Shown: piece after piece, positions 45,256 to 54,067 of the stretch
Layout: every line of letters starts with the position of its first letter
Numbering within the stretch: the first letter of the stretch is position 1
Assembly: GCA_027658995.1 (NCBI GenBank)
Contig: JAQDQK010000021.1
Span: forward strand, 1 to 60,794
Direction: 5' to 3'
Length of the DNA: 60,794 nucleotides
From: Propionibacteriaceae bacterium AM104-82
Lineage (GTDB): Bacteria; Actinomycetota; Actinomycetes; Propionibacteriales; Propionibacteriaceae
The notes under the pieces: generated by a model
Told to the model about the DNA's origin: nothing
Database searches by the model: none
What the model saw: only the letters and a program-made list of their open reading frames with translations
Made by a program: the position numbers and the translations under genes

Positions 45256-46188
45256 GTGAGCATCGCAGCGCGGGCCAAGGGCCTCACCAAGATCTACGGC
45301 TCCGGTTCGGCGGTCGTGACGGCGCTCGACAACGTCGACTTCGAGGTCACCCAGGGCGAGTTCACCGCCATCATGGGTCCCTCGGGTTCTGGCAAGTCGA
45401 CGCTGATGCACCTCCTCGCCGCACTCGACACCCCGACCGAGGGCGAGGTGTGGATCGGCGACACCGCGGTCGGCAGCCTCGCAGACACGCCGCTGACGGT
45501 GCTGCGCCGCGACCGGATCGGCTTCATCTTCCAGGCGTTCAACCTGGTGCCGACGCTGACGGCCCGCGAGAACATCGTCCTTCCCCTAGCTATTGCCGGT
45601 CGCGCGGTCGACGACGCATGGTTCGACAAGGTGATCGACACGCTCGCCCTGGGCGACCGGCTCACCCACAAGCCGTCCGAACTCTCCGGCGGCCAGCAGC
45701 AGCGCGTCGCCTGCGCAAGGGCGCTGATGAACCGGCCCGACATCGTCTTCGGCGACGAGCCGACCGGCAACCTCGACTCCACCTCGGCGGCCGAGGTGCT
45801 CGGCTTCCTGCGTCGAAGCGTCGACGAGTTCGGCCAGACGGTCGTGATGGTCACGCACGACGCGCACGCGGCCAGTTACGCCGACCGGGCCGTGTTCCTC
45901 TCCGACGGACGCATCGTCGACGAACTGCGCGGCGCGAACCAGGAGGACCTGCTGAGCGCCATGGCCCGCATCTACCCGCGCCACGACGCCGACCCGGCGG
46001 CCGGGCCCCCGACCGAGGACGCGAACCCGGCCGACTCCGCCACGCCTGCCGGTGAAGTCACCCCCGCCAGCGACGCGGGCCCCGCGGTCTACCGCGACGG
46101 CGGCCAGGCCCCGACGCACCCCGGTGAACCCCAGGGCGACGAGCCCACCGTCGAGCGTTCGCTCGCCAGGCGCGCGGCCCTGGACTGA
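45256..46188 (+). CDS. ABC exporter ATP-binding protein (MacB/LolD type)
   Basis: The ATPase has Walker A MGPSGSGKSTLM (about 39-50), the signature LSGGQQQRVACARAL, Walker B DIVFGDEPTGNLDS and the D-loop. A ~65-residue Ala/Pro/Asp-rich C-terminal tail is unusual for the family. GTG 45256 follows a TAAGTT -10-like hexamer by 25 bases. It starts 67 bases before nothing else and its stop is 2 bases before the permease ATG, so they are a pair. Confidence 0.94.
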   Translation: MSIAARAKGLTKIYGSGSAVVTALDNVDFEVTQGEFTAIMGPSGSGKSTLMHLLAALDTPTEGEVWIGDTAVGSLADTPLTVLRRDRIGFIFQAFNLVPTLTARENIVLPLAIAGRAVDDAWFDKVIDTLALGDRLTHKPSELSGGQQQRVACARALMNRPDIVFGDEPTGNLDSTSAAEVLGFLRRSVDEFGQTVVMVTHDAHAASYADRAVFLSDGRIVDELRGANQEDLLSAMARIYPRHDADPAAGPPTEDANPADSATPAGEVTPASDAGPAVYRDGGQAPTHPGEPQGDEPTVERSLARRAALD

Positions 46189-46190
46189 GC

Positions 46191-48755
46191 ATGCTGCGCG
46201 CAACCCTGAAGTCGCTGTGGGCCCGCAAGGTCCGCCTCATCCTCAGCGCCCTGTCGATCGTGCTTGGCGTCGCCTTCGTCGCCGGCTCGCTGATGTTCAC
46301 GAACCTGCTCAAGGACAGCGTCGACCAGATCGTCAAGGGCGCCCTCGGTGACATCAACGTCAGCGCCGAGGCAGGCGGCGTTGCCGGCTTCGAGAACGTC
46401 AACCCCAGCGAACTGCCCCAGTTGACTCCCGATCAGATCGGGCAGATCGGCGCCGTTGACGGCGTGGAGAAGGCCGTCGGGATCGTCTCGAGCACCCAGG
46501 TCTACCCGCTCGACAAGGACGGCAACCTGCTCTCCTTCGTCGGCGCACCCGGCATCGCCATGAACTGGCACGACACCCCGGCAGCCGACGGCCAGACCGG
46601 CGCACGGATCGTCGAGGGGCGGGCGCCAGAGGCCGCAGGAGAGGTGGCACTCGACCCGTCCACCGCGAAACGCGGCGGCTACGCGGTCGGCGACACCGTC
46701 GAGGTCTCCACCCCGCGCGACGGCATCCAGTCCTTCACGCTCGTCGGCACCGGAACGTTCGGAGCCGGCTCAACCGCCGGCGCCAGTTACCTGTTCTTCA
46801 CCGCCGCAGAGGCGCAGCGCATCATCCAGCAGGGCCAGGACACGTTCTACGCCGCATGGGTCCAGACCTCGCCCGGGGCCGACGTCGACGCCGTCGCCAA
46901 GGCCGTCGCGGCGGTGCTTCCCGACGGCTTCGTCGCGGAGACCGGCCACGCGATGGCCGAGACCATCCAGGACCAACTCGACGTCGGCCTGGGATTCGTG
47001 AACACCTTCCTCCTGGTCTTCGCGGGCATCGCGCTGCTGGTGGCGACGCTGCTGATCCTCAACACCTTCTCGATCCTGGTCGCCCAGCGCTCCCGCGAAC
47101 TCGCGCTGCTGCGCGCCGTCGGGGCCAAGCGCTCCCAGGTGCGCAACTCGGTGCTGCTGGAGGCCCTGATCATCGGCGTGTTCGGTGCGACCCTCGGGCT
47201 GCTGGCCGGCTACGGGCTCGCATGGGCGATCCTCGCCGCGCTGCGCGCCGTCGGCATGGATCTTGGCCCCGTCGCCCCCGAACTGACCTGGCAGACGATC
47301 GCCGCGTCCTACGCCATCGGCATCCTGATCACGGTCGTGGCCGCCTACCTGCCCGCCAGGCGGGCGTCCAGGACCCGTCCGGTCGAGGCGCTCGCGGCCG
47401 CCGCGCAGTCCGGCCCCGAGAAGATCGGCGGCCTGCCGATGGCGGGCATCGCGCTGATCGAGGTCGGCGTCGCCGCCATCGTGTGCGCCGTGTGGCTGCC
47501 CGTGCCGCAGCCGCTCGTCTGGTTCGGGGCAGGTGCCGCGCTGCTGCTGGTCGGCATGGTGCTCGCGGCCGCCATCGTCGGCGCCCCGATCGTGTGGCTC
47601 TTCGGCCTGGTCTTCCGCAAGGGCTTCGGCGAGGTTGGCAAGCTCGCCCAACTCAATGCCGTTCGCCAGCCCCGCCGTACCGCCGCCACCGCGGCGACGC
47701 TGATGATCGGACTGACTCTGGTCAGCGCCGTTGCGATCCTCGCCAACAGCACCACCACCTCGCTCGGCAACCGCCTCTCCGCCGACCAACGCGGCGACTT
47801 CCTGATCGCCCCCGTCGGCTACCAGCCCTTCGACGCGAAGGTCGCCGAGAAGGCGCGCCAGGTCGACGGCGTCGCCGACGTCTACGAGTACTTCCGCAGC
47901 TCGGCGCAGGTCGCGGGCCAGGAGCAGCCGGCGAGCGTCTTCGCCGCCACCCAGGACGCCGTCGAGCGGGGCACCGCGCTCAAGATGCTCGCAGGCGGGC
48001 TGCACGCAGACGGGGGAGTCCAACCCGCGGTGATCGCCACCGACTACGCGACCGAGCACGGCCTCGCGCTCGGCCAACTTCTCGACCTGACCGGCCCGAA
48101 GGGCAGCGTCGAGGTCCTCGTCACAGGCATCCACAACTGGGGCACCGCCTTCCCGTCCGGTCAGATCGTGATCACCCCAGAGGCGCTCGCCAAGATCGCC
48201 GACACCTCGCTGGTCTCCGACCTGGTCGTGTTCACCGAGGACGGCGCAGACCAGGAGGCCGTCCGCACCGGCCTGCAGGCAGCGGTCAAGGACATCCCCA
48301 CGGTCGCCGTCTCCGACGTGCATGAGTTCGTCGAGGCCCGCGTCGCCCAGTTCGGCCAGCTCTTCGCGGTGATCTACGCGCTGCTCGCGCTGGCGATCAT
48401 CATCTCGGTCCTCGGCATCGTCAACACGCTCGGCCTCTCGGTGATGGAACGCACCCGCGAACTGGGGCTGCTGCGCGCGGTCGGCCTGACCCGCGGCCAA
48501 CTGCGCACCATGGTGACGCTGGAATCGGTGATCGTGGCGACGCTCGGCGCCCTGCTCGGCGTCGTCCTCGGCGTGATCTTCGGTTCCGCGCTGGTGAAGC
48601 TGCTCGACGACCAAGGCATCGACACCCTCGCGATCCCGGGCTGGCAGTTGGCTGTCTTCGTCGTCGTGGCGGCCCTGTTCGGGGTGCTCGCCGCGGTCGG
48701 ACCCGCCCGCCGGGCGGCCAGGTTGAACGTGCTCGATTCCATCGCGACCGAGTGA
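46191..48755 (+). CDS. FtsX-like/MacB-type ABC permease
   Basis: The 854-residue permease has an N-terminal membrane helix (LILSALSIVLGVAFVAGSLMF), a large external domain, two FtsX cores with membrane bundles at about 265-410 and 430-500 for the first and 770-850 for the last, and the ELALLRAVGAKRSQV and ELGLLRAVGLTRGQL loops that contact the ATPase. It likely exports a lipid, peptide or lipoprotein-related substrate. It follows the ATPase by 2 bases. Confidence 0.95.
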   Translation: MLRATLKSLWARKVRLILSALSIVLGVAFVAGSLMFTNLLKDSVDQIVKGALGDINVSAEAGGVAGFENVNPSELPQLTPDQIGQIGAVDGVEKAVGIVSSTQVYPLDKDGNLLSFVGAPGIAMNWHDTPAADGQTGARIVEGRAPEAAGEVALDPSTAKRGGYAVGDTVEVSTPRDGIQSFTLVGTGTFGAGSTAGASYLFFTAAEAQRIIQQGQDTFYAAWVQTSPGADVDAVAKAVAAVLPDGFVAETGHAMAETIQDQLDVGLGFVNTFLLVFAGIALLVATLLILNTFSILVAQRSRELALLRAVGAKRSQVRNSVLLEALIIGVFGATLGLLAGYGLAWAILAALRAVGMDLGPVAPELTWQTIAASYAIGILITVVAAYLPARRASRTRPVEALAAAAQSGPEKIGGLPMAGIALIEVGVAAIVCAVWLPVPQPLVWFGAGAALLLVGMVLAAAIVGAPIVWLFGLVFRKGFGEVGKLAQLNAVRQPRRTAATAATLMIGLTLVSAVAILANSTTTSLGNRLSADQRGDFLIAPVGYQPFDAKVAEKARQVDGVADVYEYFRSSAQVAGQEQPASVFAATQDAVERGTALKMLAGGLHADGGVQPAVIATDYATEHGLALGQLLDLTGPKGSVEVLVTGIHNWGTAFPSGQIVITPEALAKIADTSLVSDLVVFTEDGADQEAVRTGLQAAVKDIPTVAVSDVHEFVEARVAQFGQLFAVIYALLALAIIISVLGIVNTLGLSVMERTRELGLLRAVGLTRGQLRTMVTLESVIVATLGALLGVVLGVIFGSALVKLLDDQGIDTLAIPGWQLAVFVVVAALFGVLAAVGPARRAARLNVLDSIATE

Positions 48756-48777
48756 GCGGGCCTGCAGAACACCCGGC

Positions 48778-48783
48778 TATGAT
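48778..48783 (+). promoter_or_regulatory. -10 of dnaN
   Basis: TATGAT lies 45 bases before the dnaN GTG, with a GGGGAGC ribosome binding site. The -35 is unclear. Confidence 0.45.
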
Positions 48784-48828
48784 GCTGGCGACGAGCTTTT
48801 GCACAACGGACCATCAAAGGGGAGCTTC

Positions 48829-49989
48829 GTGAAGATTCGAGTTGAGCGCGACGCGTTGGCTGACGCCGTGGCCTGGGTGGCCCGCAGCCTCCCCAACCGC
48901 CCGACGGCACCGATCCTCGCAGGCATGCTCCTCGAGGCCGACGCAGACGGCCTGACGCTCTCCAGCTTCGACTCGACGACGTCCGCGAAGGTCACGCTTC
49001 CCGCCACCGTCAGCGACGAGGGCACCGTGCTCGTCTCGGGCCGCCTCCTCTCCGAGATCGCCCGCTCGCTGCCGAACAAGCCCGTCGAGATGGTCGCCGA
49101 CCACACCAAGGTCGAGCTGACCTGCGGCCAGGCCCGCTTCACGCTCCAGACGCTGCCCGTCGACGAGTACCCGACGCTCCCCGACATGCCCACAGAGACC
49201 GGCCAGGTCGAGGGCTCGGCGTTCGAGAAGGCCGTCGGCCAGGTCTTCGTCGCCGCAGGCCGCGACGAACTGCTCAACGTCTTCACCGGCATCAAGCTCG
49301 AGATCAACGGCGAGCAGCTCTCCCTGCTCGCGACCGACCGCTACCGGATGGCCCTGAAGGAACTCACCTGGAACCCGGGCAACCCCGGCGTCGAGGCCAA
49401 CGTCCTGATCCCCGGCAAGGTGCTCGCCGACACCGCCAAGTCGATGACCTCCGGCGAGTCCGTCACGATCGCGCTGTCGACCACCGAGGCCGAGGGCGAG
49501 GGCCTCGCGGGCTTCGTCGGCGAGGGCGCGAAGGGCAGCCGCGAGGCGACCACCCGCCTGCTCAGCCAGGCGTTCCCGAAGGTCCGCCACCTGATGGACG
49601 TCAACGCGACGGTCTCCGTGCGCGTCAGCACCGCCGATCTGCTCGCCGCAGTCAAGCGCGTCTCGCTCGTCGCCGAGCGCAACACCCCGCTGCGGATGCG
49701 CATCAACGACGACCACATCGCGCTCGAGGCCGCCACCGGCGACCAGGCGCAGGCCTCCGAGGCCCTCGAGGCCGAGATCGAGGTCGTCGGCGACGAGAAG
49801 TCGATCACGGATGCCGGGTTCAACCCGCACTACCTGCTCGACGCGCTGACCGCCCTCGACGCGCCGTTCGCGCACTTCTCCTTCACGCTCCCCGGCAAGC
49901 CGTGCCTCATCATGGGGCTGGCAAGCATCGACGCCGATCCGCTGACGGACTACCGCCACGTGATCATGCTGATGCGCCTGCCCGGCTGA
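48829..49989 (+). CDS. dnaN: DNA polymerase III sliding clamp (beta subunit)
   Basis: This is the three-domain clamp, 386 residues. It starts VKIRVERDALADAVAWVAR and ends with the typical HVIMLMRLPG-type terminal segment (YRHVIMLMRLPG). GTG 48829 (first residue Met) has GGGGAG upstream. It is separated from dnaA by about 5 kb of non-core genes, unlike the usual adjacency. Confidence 0.97.
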   Translation: MKIRVERDALADAVAWVARSLPNRPTAPILAGMLLEADADGLTLSSFDSTTSAKVTLPATVSDEGTVLVSGRLLSEIARSLPNKPVEMVADHTKVELTCGQARFTLQTLPVDEYPTLPDMPTETGQVEGSAFEKAVGQVFVAAGRDELLNVFTGIKLEINGEQLSLLATDRYRMALKELTWNPGNPGVEANVLIPGKVLADTAKSMTSGESVTIALSTTEAEGEGLAGFVGEGAKGSREATTRLLSQAFPKVRHLMDVNATVSVRVSTADLLAAVKRVSLVAERNTPLRMRINDDHIALEAATGDQAQASEALEAEIEVVGDEKSITDAGFNPHYLLDALTALDAPFAHFSFTLPGKPCLIMGLASIDADPLTDYRHVIMLMRLPG

Positions 49990-50028
49990 TCCCCACATCC
50001 GCCCACCTTCGAACCCCAAGGAGTCCTC

Positions 50029-50907
50029 ATGCGCGTCGGTCTGATCGGTCTGGGAAAGATGGGCGGCAACATGCGCGAGCGGCTCCGCCGCGGCGGCGTG
50101 GAGGTCGTCGGGCTGGACCGTAACCAGGAGATCTCCGACGCCGTCGACGAGGCCGACCTCGTCTCGAAGTTGGACGGCCCCCGCGTGATCTGGCTGATGG
50201 TGCCGATCCAGGCCGTCACGCCCGTCATCGAGATCCTCCGCCCGCTGCTGAGCCCCGGCGACATCGTCATCGACGGCGGCAACTCCAAGTGGACCCACGA
50301 CGTCAAGCACGCGGCCTACCTCGCAGAGGCGGGCATCGAGTTCCTCGACGTCGGCACCTCCGGCGGCGTGTGGGGCCTCGAGAACGGCTACGCGCTGATG
50401 GTCGGCGGCCCCGAGAACGTGGTCGCCACCGCCATGCCCGTCTTCGAGGCGCTCAAGCCCGAGGGCGAGTTCGGCTTCGTGCACGCGGGCAGCCACGGCG
50501 CAGGCCACTTCGCAAAGATGGTCCACAACGGCATCGAGTACGGCCTGATGCAGGCCTACGCCGAGGGCTGGGAACTGCTCGAGGCCTCCGACATCGTCAC
50601 CAACGTGCCCGAGATCTTCGAGTCGTGGCGCGAGGGCACCGTGATCCGCTCCTGGCTGCTCGACCTGATGGTGCTGGCGCTGCAGGACGACCCGCACCTC
50701 GACGAGATCGAGGGCTACGCGGAGGACTCCGGCGAGGGCCGCTGGACCGTCAACGCCGCCGTCGACATGGGCGTGCCTGTCCCGACGATCGCCGCCAGCC
50801 TGTTCGCCCGGTTCGTGTCGCGCCAGGAGGACTCGCCCGCCATGAAGATGGTCGCGGCCATGCGCAACCAGTTCGGCGGTCACGCCGTCCAGGTGTCGAA
50901 GGACTGA
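50029..50907 (+). CDS. gnd: 6-phosphogluconate dehydrogenase (decarboxylating, short form)
   Basis: This is the short (292 aa), GntZ-like form. It has the Rossmann GLIGLGKMGGNM, GGNSKWTHDVKHA, GTSGGVWGLENGYALMVGG and the catalytic-Lys block HGAGHFAKMVHNGIEYGLMQ. It makes ribulose-5-phosphate. It is placed between dnaN and recF, a common actinobacterial order. ATG 50029 has AAGGAG upstream. Confidence 0.95.
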   Translation: MRVGLIGLGKMGGNMRERLRRGGVEVVGLDRNQEISDAVDEADLVSKLDGPRVIWLMVPIQAVTPVIEILRPLLSPGDIVIDGGNSKWTHDVKHAAYLAEAGIEFLDVGTSGGVWGLENGYALMVGGPENVVATAMPVFEALKPEGEFGFVHAGSHGAGHFAKMVHNGIEYGLMQAYAEGWELLEASDIVTNVPEIFESWREGTVIRSWLLDLMVLALQDDPHLDEIEGYAEDSGEGRWTVNAAVDMGVPVPTIAASLFARFVSRQEDSPAMKMVAAMRNQFGGHAVQVSKD

Positions 50908-50913
50908 GCAGAC

Positions 50914-52065
50914 CTGTTCGTCACCGAACTGGCCCTCACCGACTTCCGCAACTACGAGACCGCCACGCTCAACCTCACCTCCGGGGTGACGGTCTTCGTC
51001 GGCTCGAACGGTCAGGGCAAGACCAACCTCGTCGAGGCCGTCGAGTACCTGTCGACGATGACCTCGCACCGGGTCGCCGCCACGGCGCCGCTGATCCGGG
51101 CGGGAGCCGACGCCGCGATCGTGCGCGCCAAGGTCCAGGCCTCCGCCGACGATGACCGCGTCATCTCGCTCGAACTGGAGATCGCCAACGGGCGATCCAA
51201 CGTCGCCAGGCTGAACCGCGCACCTCTGCAGCGCCCCCGCGACCTGATCGGCGCCCTGCGCACCGTGGTGTTCTCCCCGGTCGACCTCGCGATCGTGCGC
51301 GGCGACCCGTCGGATCGGCGCGGCTGGCTCGACTCCCTGGTCGTGACCCGCTGGCCGCGGATGGCGGGCGTCAGGCAGGACCTGGACCGCGTCCTGAAGC
51401 AGCGCAACGCCCTCCTGAAGTCGATGTCGGGCCGCTCCATGACGCCCACCGGCGGCGACGAGGAGATCACCCTCTCGGTCTGGAACGACCAACTCGCCGC
51501 GATCGGCGCGGAACTGCTGCACGCCCGCCTCGACACCTTGGCCGACGTGCTTCCGCACGCGCAGCGCGCCTACGAGACCATCGCACCTGTCAACAACCAG
51601 ATCGACGCCACCTACAAGACCATCCTCGACCTCGACGACGTCTCCGGCGCCACGGACGTGCGCGCCGAGTTGGCGAAGCGTCTGCTTGCCGCGATGGAGC
51701 GGTTGCGGCGCGACGAGATCCAGCGCGGCGTGACGCTTGTCGGCCCGCAGCGCGACGACGTGGAACTCAACATCGGCCCGCTGCCCGCCAAGGGCTACGC
51801 GTCGCACGGCGAGAGTTGGTCGCTTGCCCTCGCGCTCCGGCTGGGCGGCTTCACGCTGGTGCGCGACGACGGCACCGAACCGGTGCTGGTGCTCGACGAC
51901 GTGTTCGCCGAGTTGGACGTGGCGCGCCGCGAGCGCTTGGCCACAGCCATCGAGGGCGCCGAGCAGGTCCTCATCACGGCCGCCGTCGGCGCCGACGTCC
52001 CCGAGTTTCCCGCGGAGCGAAGGTTCCGCGTCGAGGCCGGCACGGTCGCCAGGGACGAGACCTGA
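50914..52065 (+). CDS. recF: DNA replication and repair protein RecF, apparent CTG start
   Basis: This SMC-like ATPase loads RecA at gaps. Walker A is GSNGQGKTN (residues 30-38 if initiation is at 50914), and VLVLDDVFAELD is the Walker B/D-loop near the end. The N-terminal strand FVTELALTDFRNYE is encoded before any ATG/GTG/TTG; the only start codon in frame after the gnd stop is CTG at 50914, with AAGGA 10 bases upstream. GTG 50986 would delete 24 conserved residues, including the first strand. 383 residues is normal. Confidence 0.9.
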   Translation: MFVTELALTDFRNYETATLNLTSGVTVFVGSNGQGKTNLVEAVEYLSTMTSHRVAATAPLIRAGADAAIVRAKVQASADDDRVISLELEIANGRSNVARLNRAPLQRPRDLIGALRTVVFSPVDLAIVRGDPSDRRGWLDSLVVTRWPRMAGVRQDLDRVLKQRNALLKSMSGRSMTPTGGDEEITLSVWNDQLAAIGAELLHARLDTLADVLPHAQRAYETIAPVNNQIDATYKTILDLDDVSGATDVRAELAKRLLAAMERLRRDEIQRGVTLVGPQRDDVELNIGPLPAKGYASHGESWSLALALRLGGFTLVRDDGTEPVLVLDDVFAELDVARRERLATAIEGAEQVLITAAVGADVPEFPAERRFRVEAGTVARDET

Positions 52066-52070
52066 CCGCT

Positions 52071-52111
52071 CAACTGTAAATTCTTCAGCAATTTACAGAG
52101 GACTTACACTT
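52071..52111. repeat. Upstream copy of 41-base Fic-flanking repeat with 9-bp inverted repeat
   Basis: This copy starts CAACTGTAAATT and ends TTACACTT. It contains CTGTAAATT-CTTCAGC-AATTTACAG (52074-52098), a perfect 9-bp inverted repeat, and TACACT (52105-52110), a -10-like hexamer 6 bases before the fic GTG (leaderless). The matching copy at 53431-53471 agrees at 34 of 41 positions. Confidence 0.8.
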
Positions 52112-52116
52112 GACGT

Positions 52117-53439
52117 GTGAAGCTGCCCGCAACGCCTCCCGATGATGGAGTGACGCTCGCCGAACTCGAGATGACTCAACTGTTCCGCGCGACCGAACTT
52201 GCGCGCGCAATGCCTGACTACCCGTCCTGGGACAAGCTCCGCAGGCGTCCGGCTCCCGAGGGCCTGACCCATGAGCAGTTGTGGATGGGAGTGCGCTTCA
52301 GCCGGAGCTACGAGCCGCTGCCCTTCAGTGATCGGCTGGGCAACCCATTCCAGGTCGCCCGACCCGTCATCGTGCAGCGACTCCTGCACGAGGTGTCGAT
52401 CAGGACTGCAGGCACCCTCACGTCGTCCGTCCCCGGGATGCCGGAATCGCAGGTGGACCGCTTCCTGCTGAGTTCCATCCGGGAGGAGGCCGTGTCGTCG
52501 AGTCTCCTTGAGGGCGCCGTCACCACGCGCCGAGTCGCGCACGACATGCTGCGGGCCGGGCGCGCGCCCCGCACAAAGGGCGAGCGCATGGTTGCGAACA
52601 ATTTCGCGGCCATGCAGTGGATCCGCCAGCACCGCGAGGACGACATCACGGAGGAAGCGGTGCTGCACCTGCACGCCCTCCTGACCGCCGGAACGCTGTC
52701 TGATGCGGCCGATGAGGGACGGCTTCAGACCCCAGAGGAGGAGCGGGTCGTCGTCGGAGGCGCCAACGACGAGGTGCTCCACGAGCCTCCCCCGGCCGAC
52801 CAACTACCCGCCAGGCTTGCCCGGCTGTGCGCCTTCGCGAACGGTGCCGGTGCGGGCGAGCCATGGCTCCACCCCCTTGTCCGCGGCATCGTCGTCCACT
52901 TCATGTTCGGTTACGACCACTACTTCGTTGACGGCAACGGTCGCACCGCTCGAGCCCTGTTCTACTGGGTGGCCCTGCGTGAGGGCCACTGGCTGGTTGA
53001 GTTCCTGTCGCTGTCCCAGCGACTGACGAAGGCCCCGGCGAGGTACGCCCGCGCGTACCTCGACACGGAGGTCGACCATGGTGACGTCACCTACTTCCTG
53101 ATCCACCAGTTGACGACGCTCCAGCAGGCACTCGACGACCTCGACCAGTACCTGTCGCGCAAGGCCACGGAGGATGCGCAGGCCGCACGGCGGGTCCGAT
53201 CGCTTGGACTCAATCATCGGCAGTTGGCGGTGTTCAGCCGAGCACTGGCCGACTCGACAGTCAGGTTCACCGTCAAGAGCCACGCCAACAGCCACGGGAT
53301 CACGCTCCCGACCGCTCGCACCGACCTCGTGTCCCTGGAATCGATGGGGATCCTGTTCTCGACGCGGGTCGGCCGGAGCCTGGAATGGAGGCCCGTCGAC
53401 GACATCGCCCATGCCGTGGAATCGTCGCCGCAACTGTAA
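52117..53439 (+). CDS. Fic-family AMP-transferase with C-terminal winged helix
   Basis: The Fic motif HYFVDGNGRTAR (residues 268-279) keeps the catalytic His, the metal-binding Asp, Asn and both Arg. The inhibitory helix motif S128-x-x-x-E132-G133 (SSSLLEG) marks a self-inhibited class II Fic protein. The C-terminal ~80 residues look like a DNA-binding winged helix (NHRQLAVFSRALAD, HGITLPTARTDLVSLESMG). GTG 52117 follows the repeat's TACACT by 6 bases. It probably AMPylates a protein and represses its own operator. Confidence 0.9.
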   Translation: MKLPATPPDDGVTLAELEMTQLFRATELARAMPDYPSWDKLRRRPAPEGLTHEQLWMGVRFSRSYEPLPFSDRLGNPFQVARPVIVQRLLHEVSIRTAGTLTSSVPGMPESQVDRFLLSSIREEAVSSSLLEGAVTTRRVAHDMLRAGRAPRTKGERMVANNFAAMQWIRQHREDDITEEAVLHLHALLTAGTLSDAADEGRLQTPEEERVVVGGANDEVLHEPPPADQLPARLARLCAFANGAGAGEPWLHPLVRGIVVHFMFGYDHYFVDGNGRTARALFYWVALREGHWLVEFLSLSQRLTKAPARYARAYLDTEVDHGDVTYFLIHQLTTLQQALDDLDQYLSRKATEDAQAARRVRSLGLNHRQLAVFSRALADSTVRFTVKSHANSHGITLPTARTDLVSLESMGILFSTRVGRSLEWRPVDDIAHAVESSPQL

Positions 53440-53471
53440 AATCATCACCAATTTACAGTTGGTTTACACTT
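53431..53471. repeat. Downstream copy of 41-base Fic-flanking repeat
   Basis: CAACTGTAAA (53431-53440) and TTTACAGTTG (53452-53461) form a perfect 10-bp inverted repeat. The fic stop codon TAA is inside the left arm. TTACACTT closes the copy. It lies 50 bases before dciA, so it could serve as an operator-promoter for it. Confidence 0.78.
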
Positions 53472-53521
53472 CGAGTCGGTTCAGGTGCCTCGACTCCAGC
53501 GTCGGAGGGTAGTCTCAGGCC

Positions 53522-54049
53522 ATGAGCCAGGAACCGCACGACCCGACGGGCCTCGAGCTCGCGTCGGAGATCGCGCGGGCCACCGTCGAGGCCTCCGAAT
53601 ACGGCGTCGCGCTCCCCGAGCCGGCCGCCCCGAAGCAGCCGCGCCGCAGGCAGCGCGTCCTCGAACAGCAGCGCTCAGGCGCCCACCCGGACGACCGCGA
53701 CCCGCAACTGGTGGGGGCGGTCCTCGACCGCGTCGTCGTCGAGCGGGGCTGGAAGCGGCGCATCGGCCTGTCGACGGTGCTCAGGCACTGGCCCGACCTG
53801 GTCGGCGAGGCCAACGCGGAGCACTCGACGCCGGTCAACTACGACAACGGCGTCCTGATCGTCGACTGCGACTCGACGGCGTGGGCGCAGGCGATGAGGT
53901 ACACGGCCTCGGTGCTGGTCGCCCGGCTGAACGAGGCGCTGGGGGAGCGGACCGTACTGCGCGTCCAGTTCCGCGGCCCCCAGGCCCCGAGTTGGAAGAA
54001 GGGCCCCCGGTCCGTGCAGGGCCGAGGGCCGCGCGACACCTACGGCTAG
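53522..54049 (+). CDS. dciA: DciA-type helicase-loading protein (DUF721)
   Basis: This 175-residue protein has a basic, Pro-rich N-terminal arm and a C-terminal DUF721/DciA domain (VLRHWPDLVGEANAEHSTPV, DNGVLIVDCDSTAWAQAMRY). DciA interacts with DnaB helicase at replication start in bacteria without DnaC. It usually stands between recF and gyrB; here gyrB does not follow. Confidence 0.92.
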   Translation: MSQEPHDPTGLELASEIARATVEASEYGVALPEPAAPKQPRRRQRVLEQQRSGAHPDDRDPQLVGAVLDRVVVERGWKRRIGLSTVLRHWPDLVGEANAEHSTPVNYDNGVLIVDCDSTAWAQAMRYTASVLVARLNEALGERTVLRVQFRGPQAPSWKKGPRSVQGRGPRDTYG

Positions 54050-54067
54050 CCGCGGGTCGCGCCCGCC

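Noticed and set aside
48814..51807. 997-aa ORF opposite dnaN, gnd and recF
   Set aside because: A high-GC shadow: it is antisense to three certain genes and is His/Asp/Val/Arg-rich in the way such shadows are.
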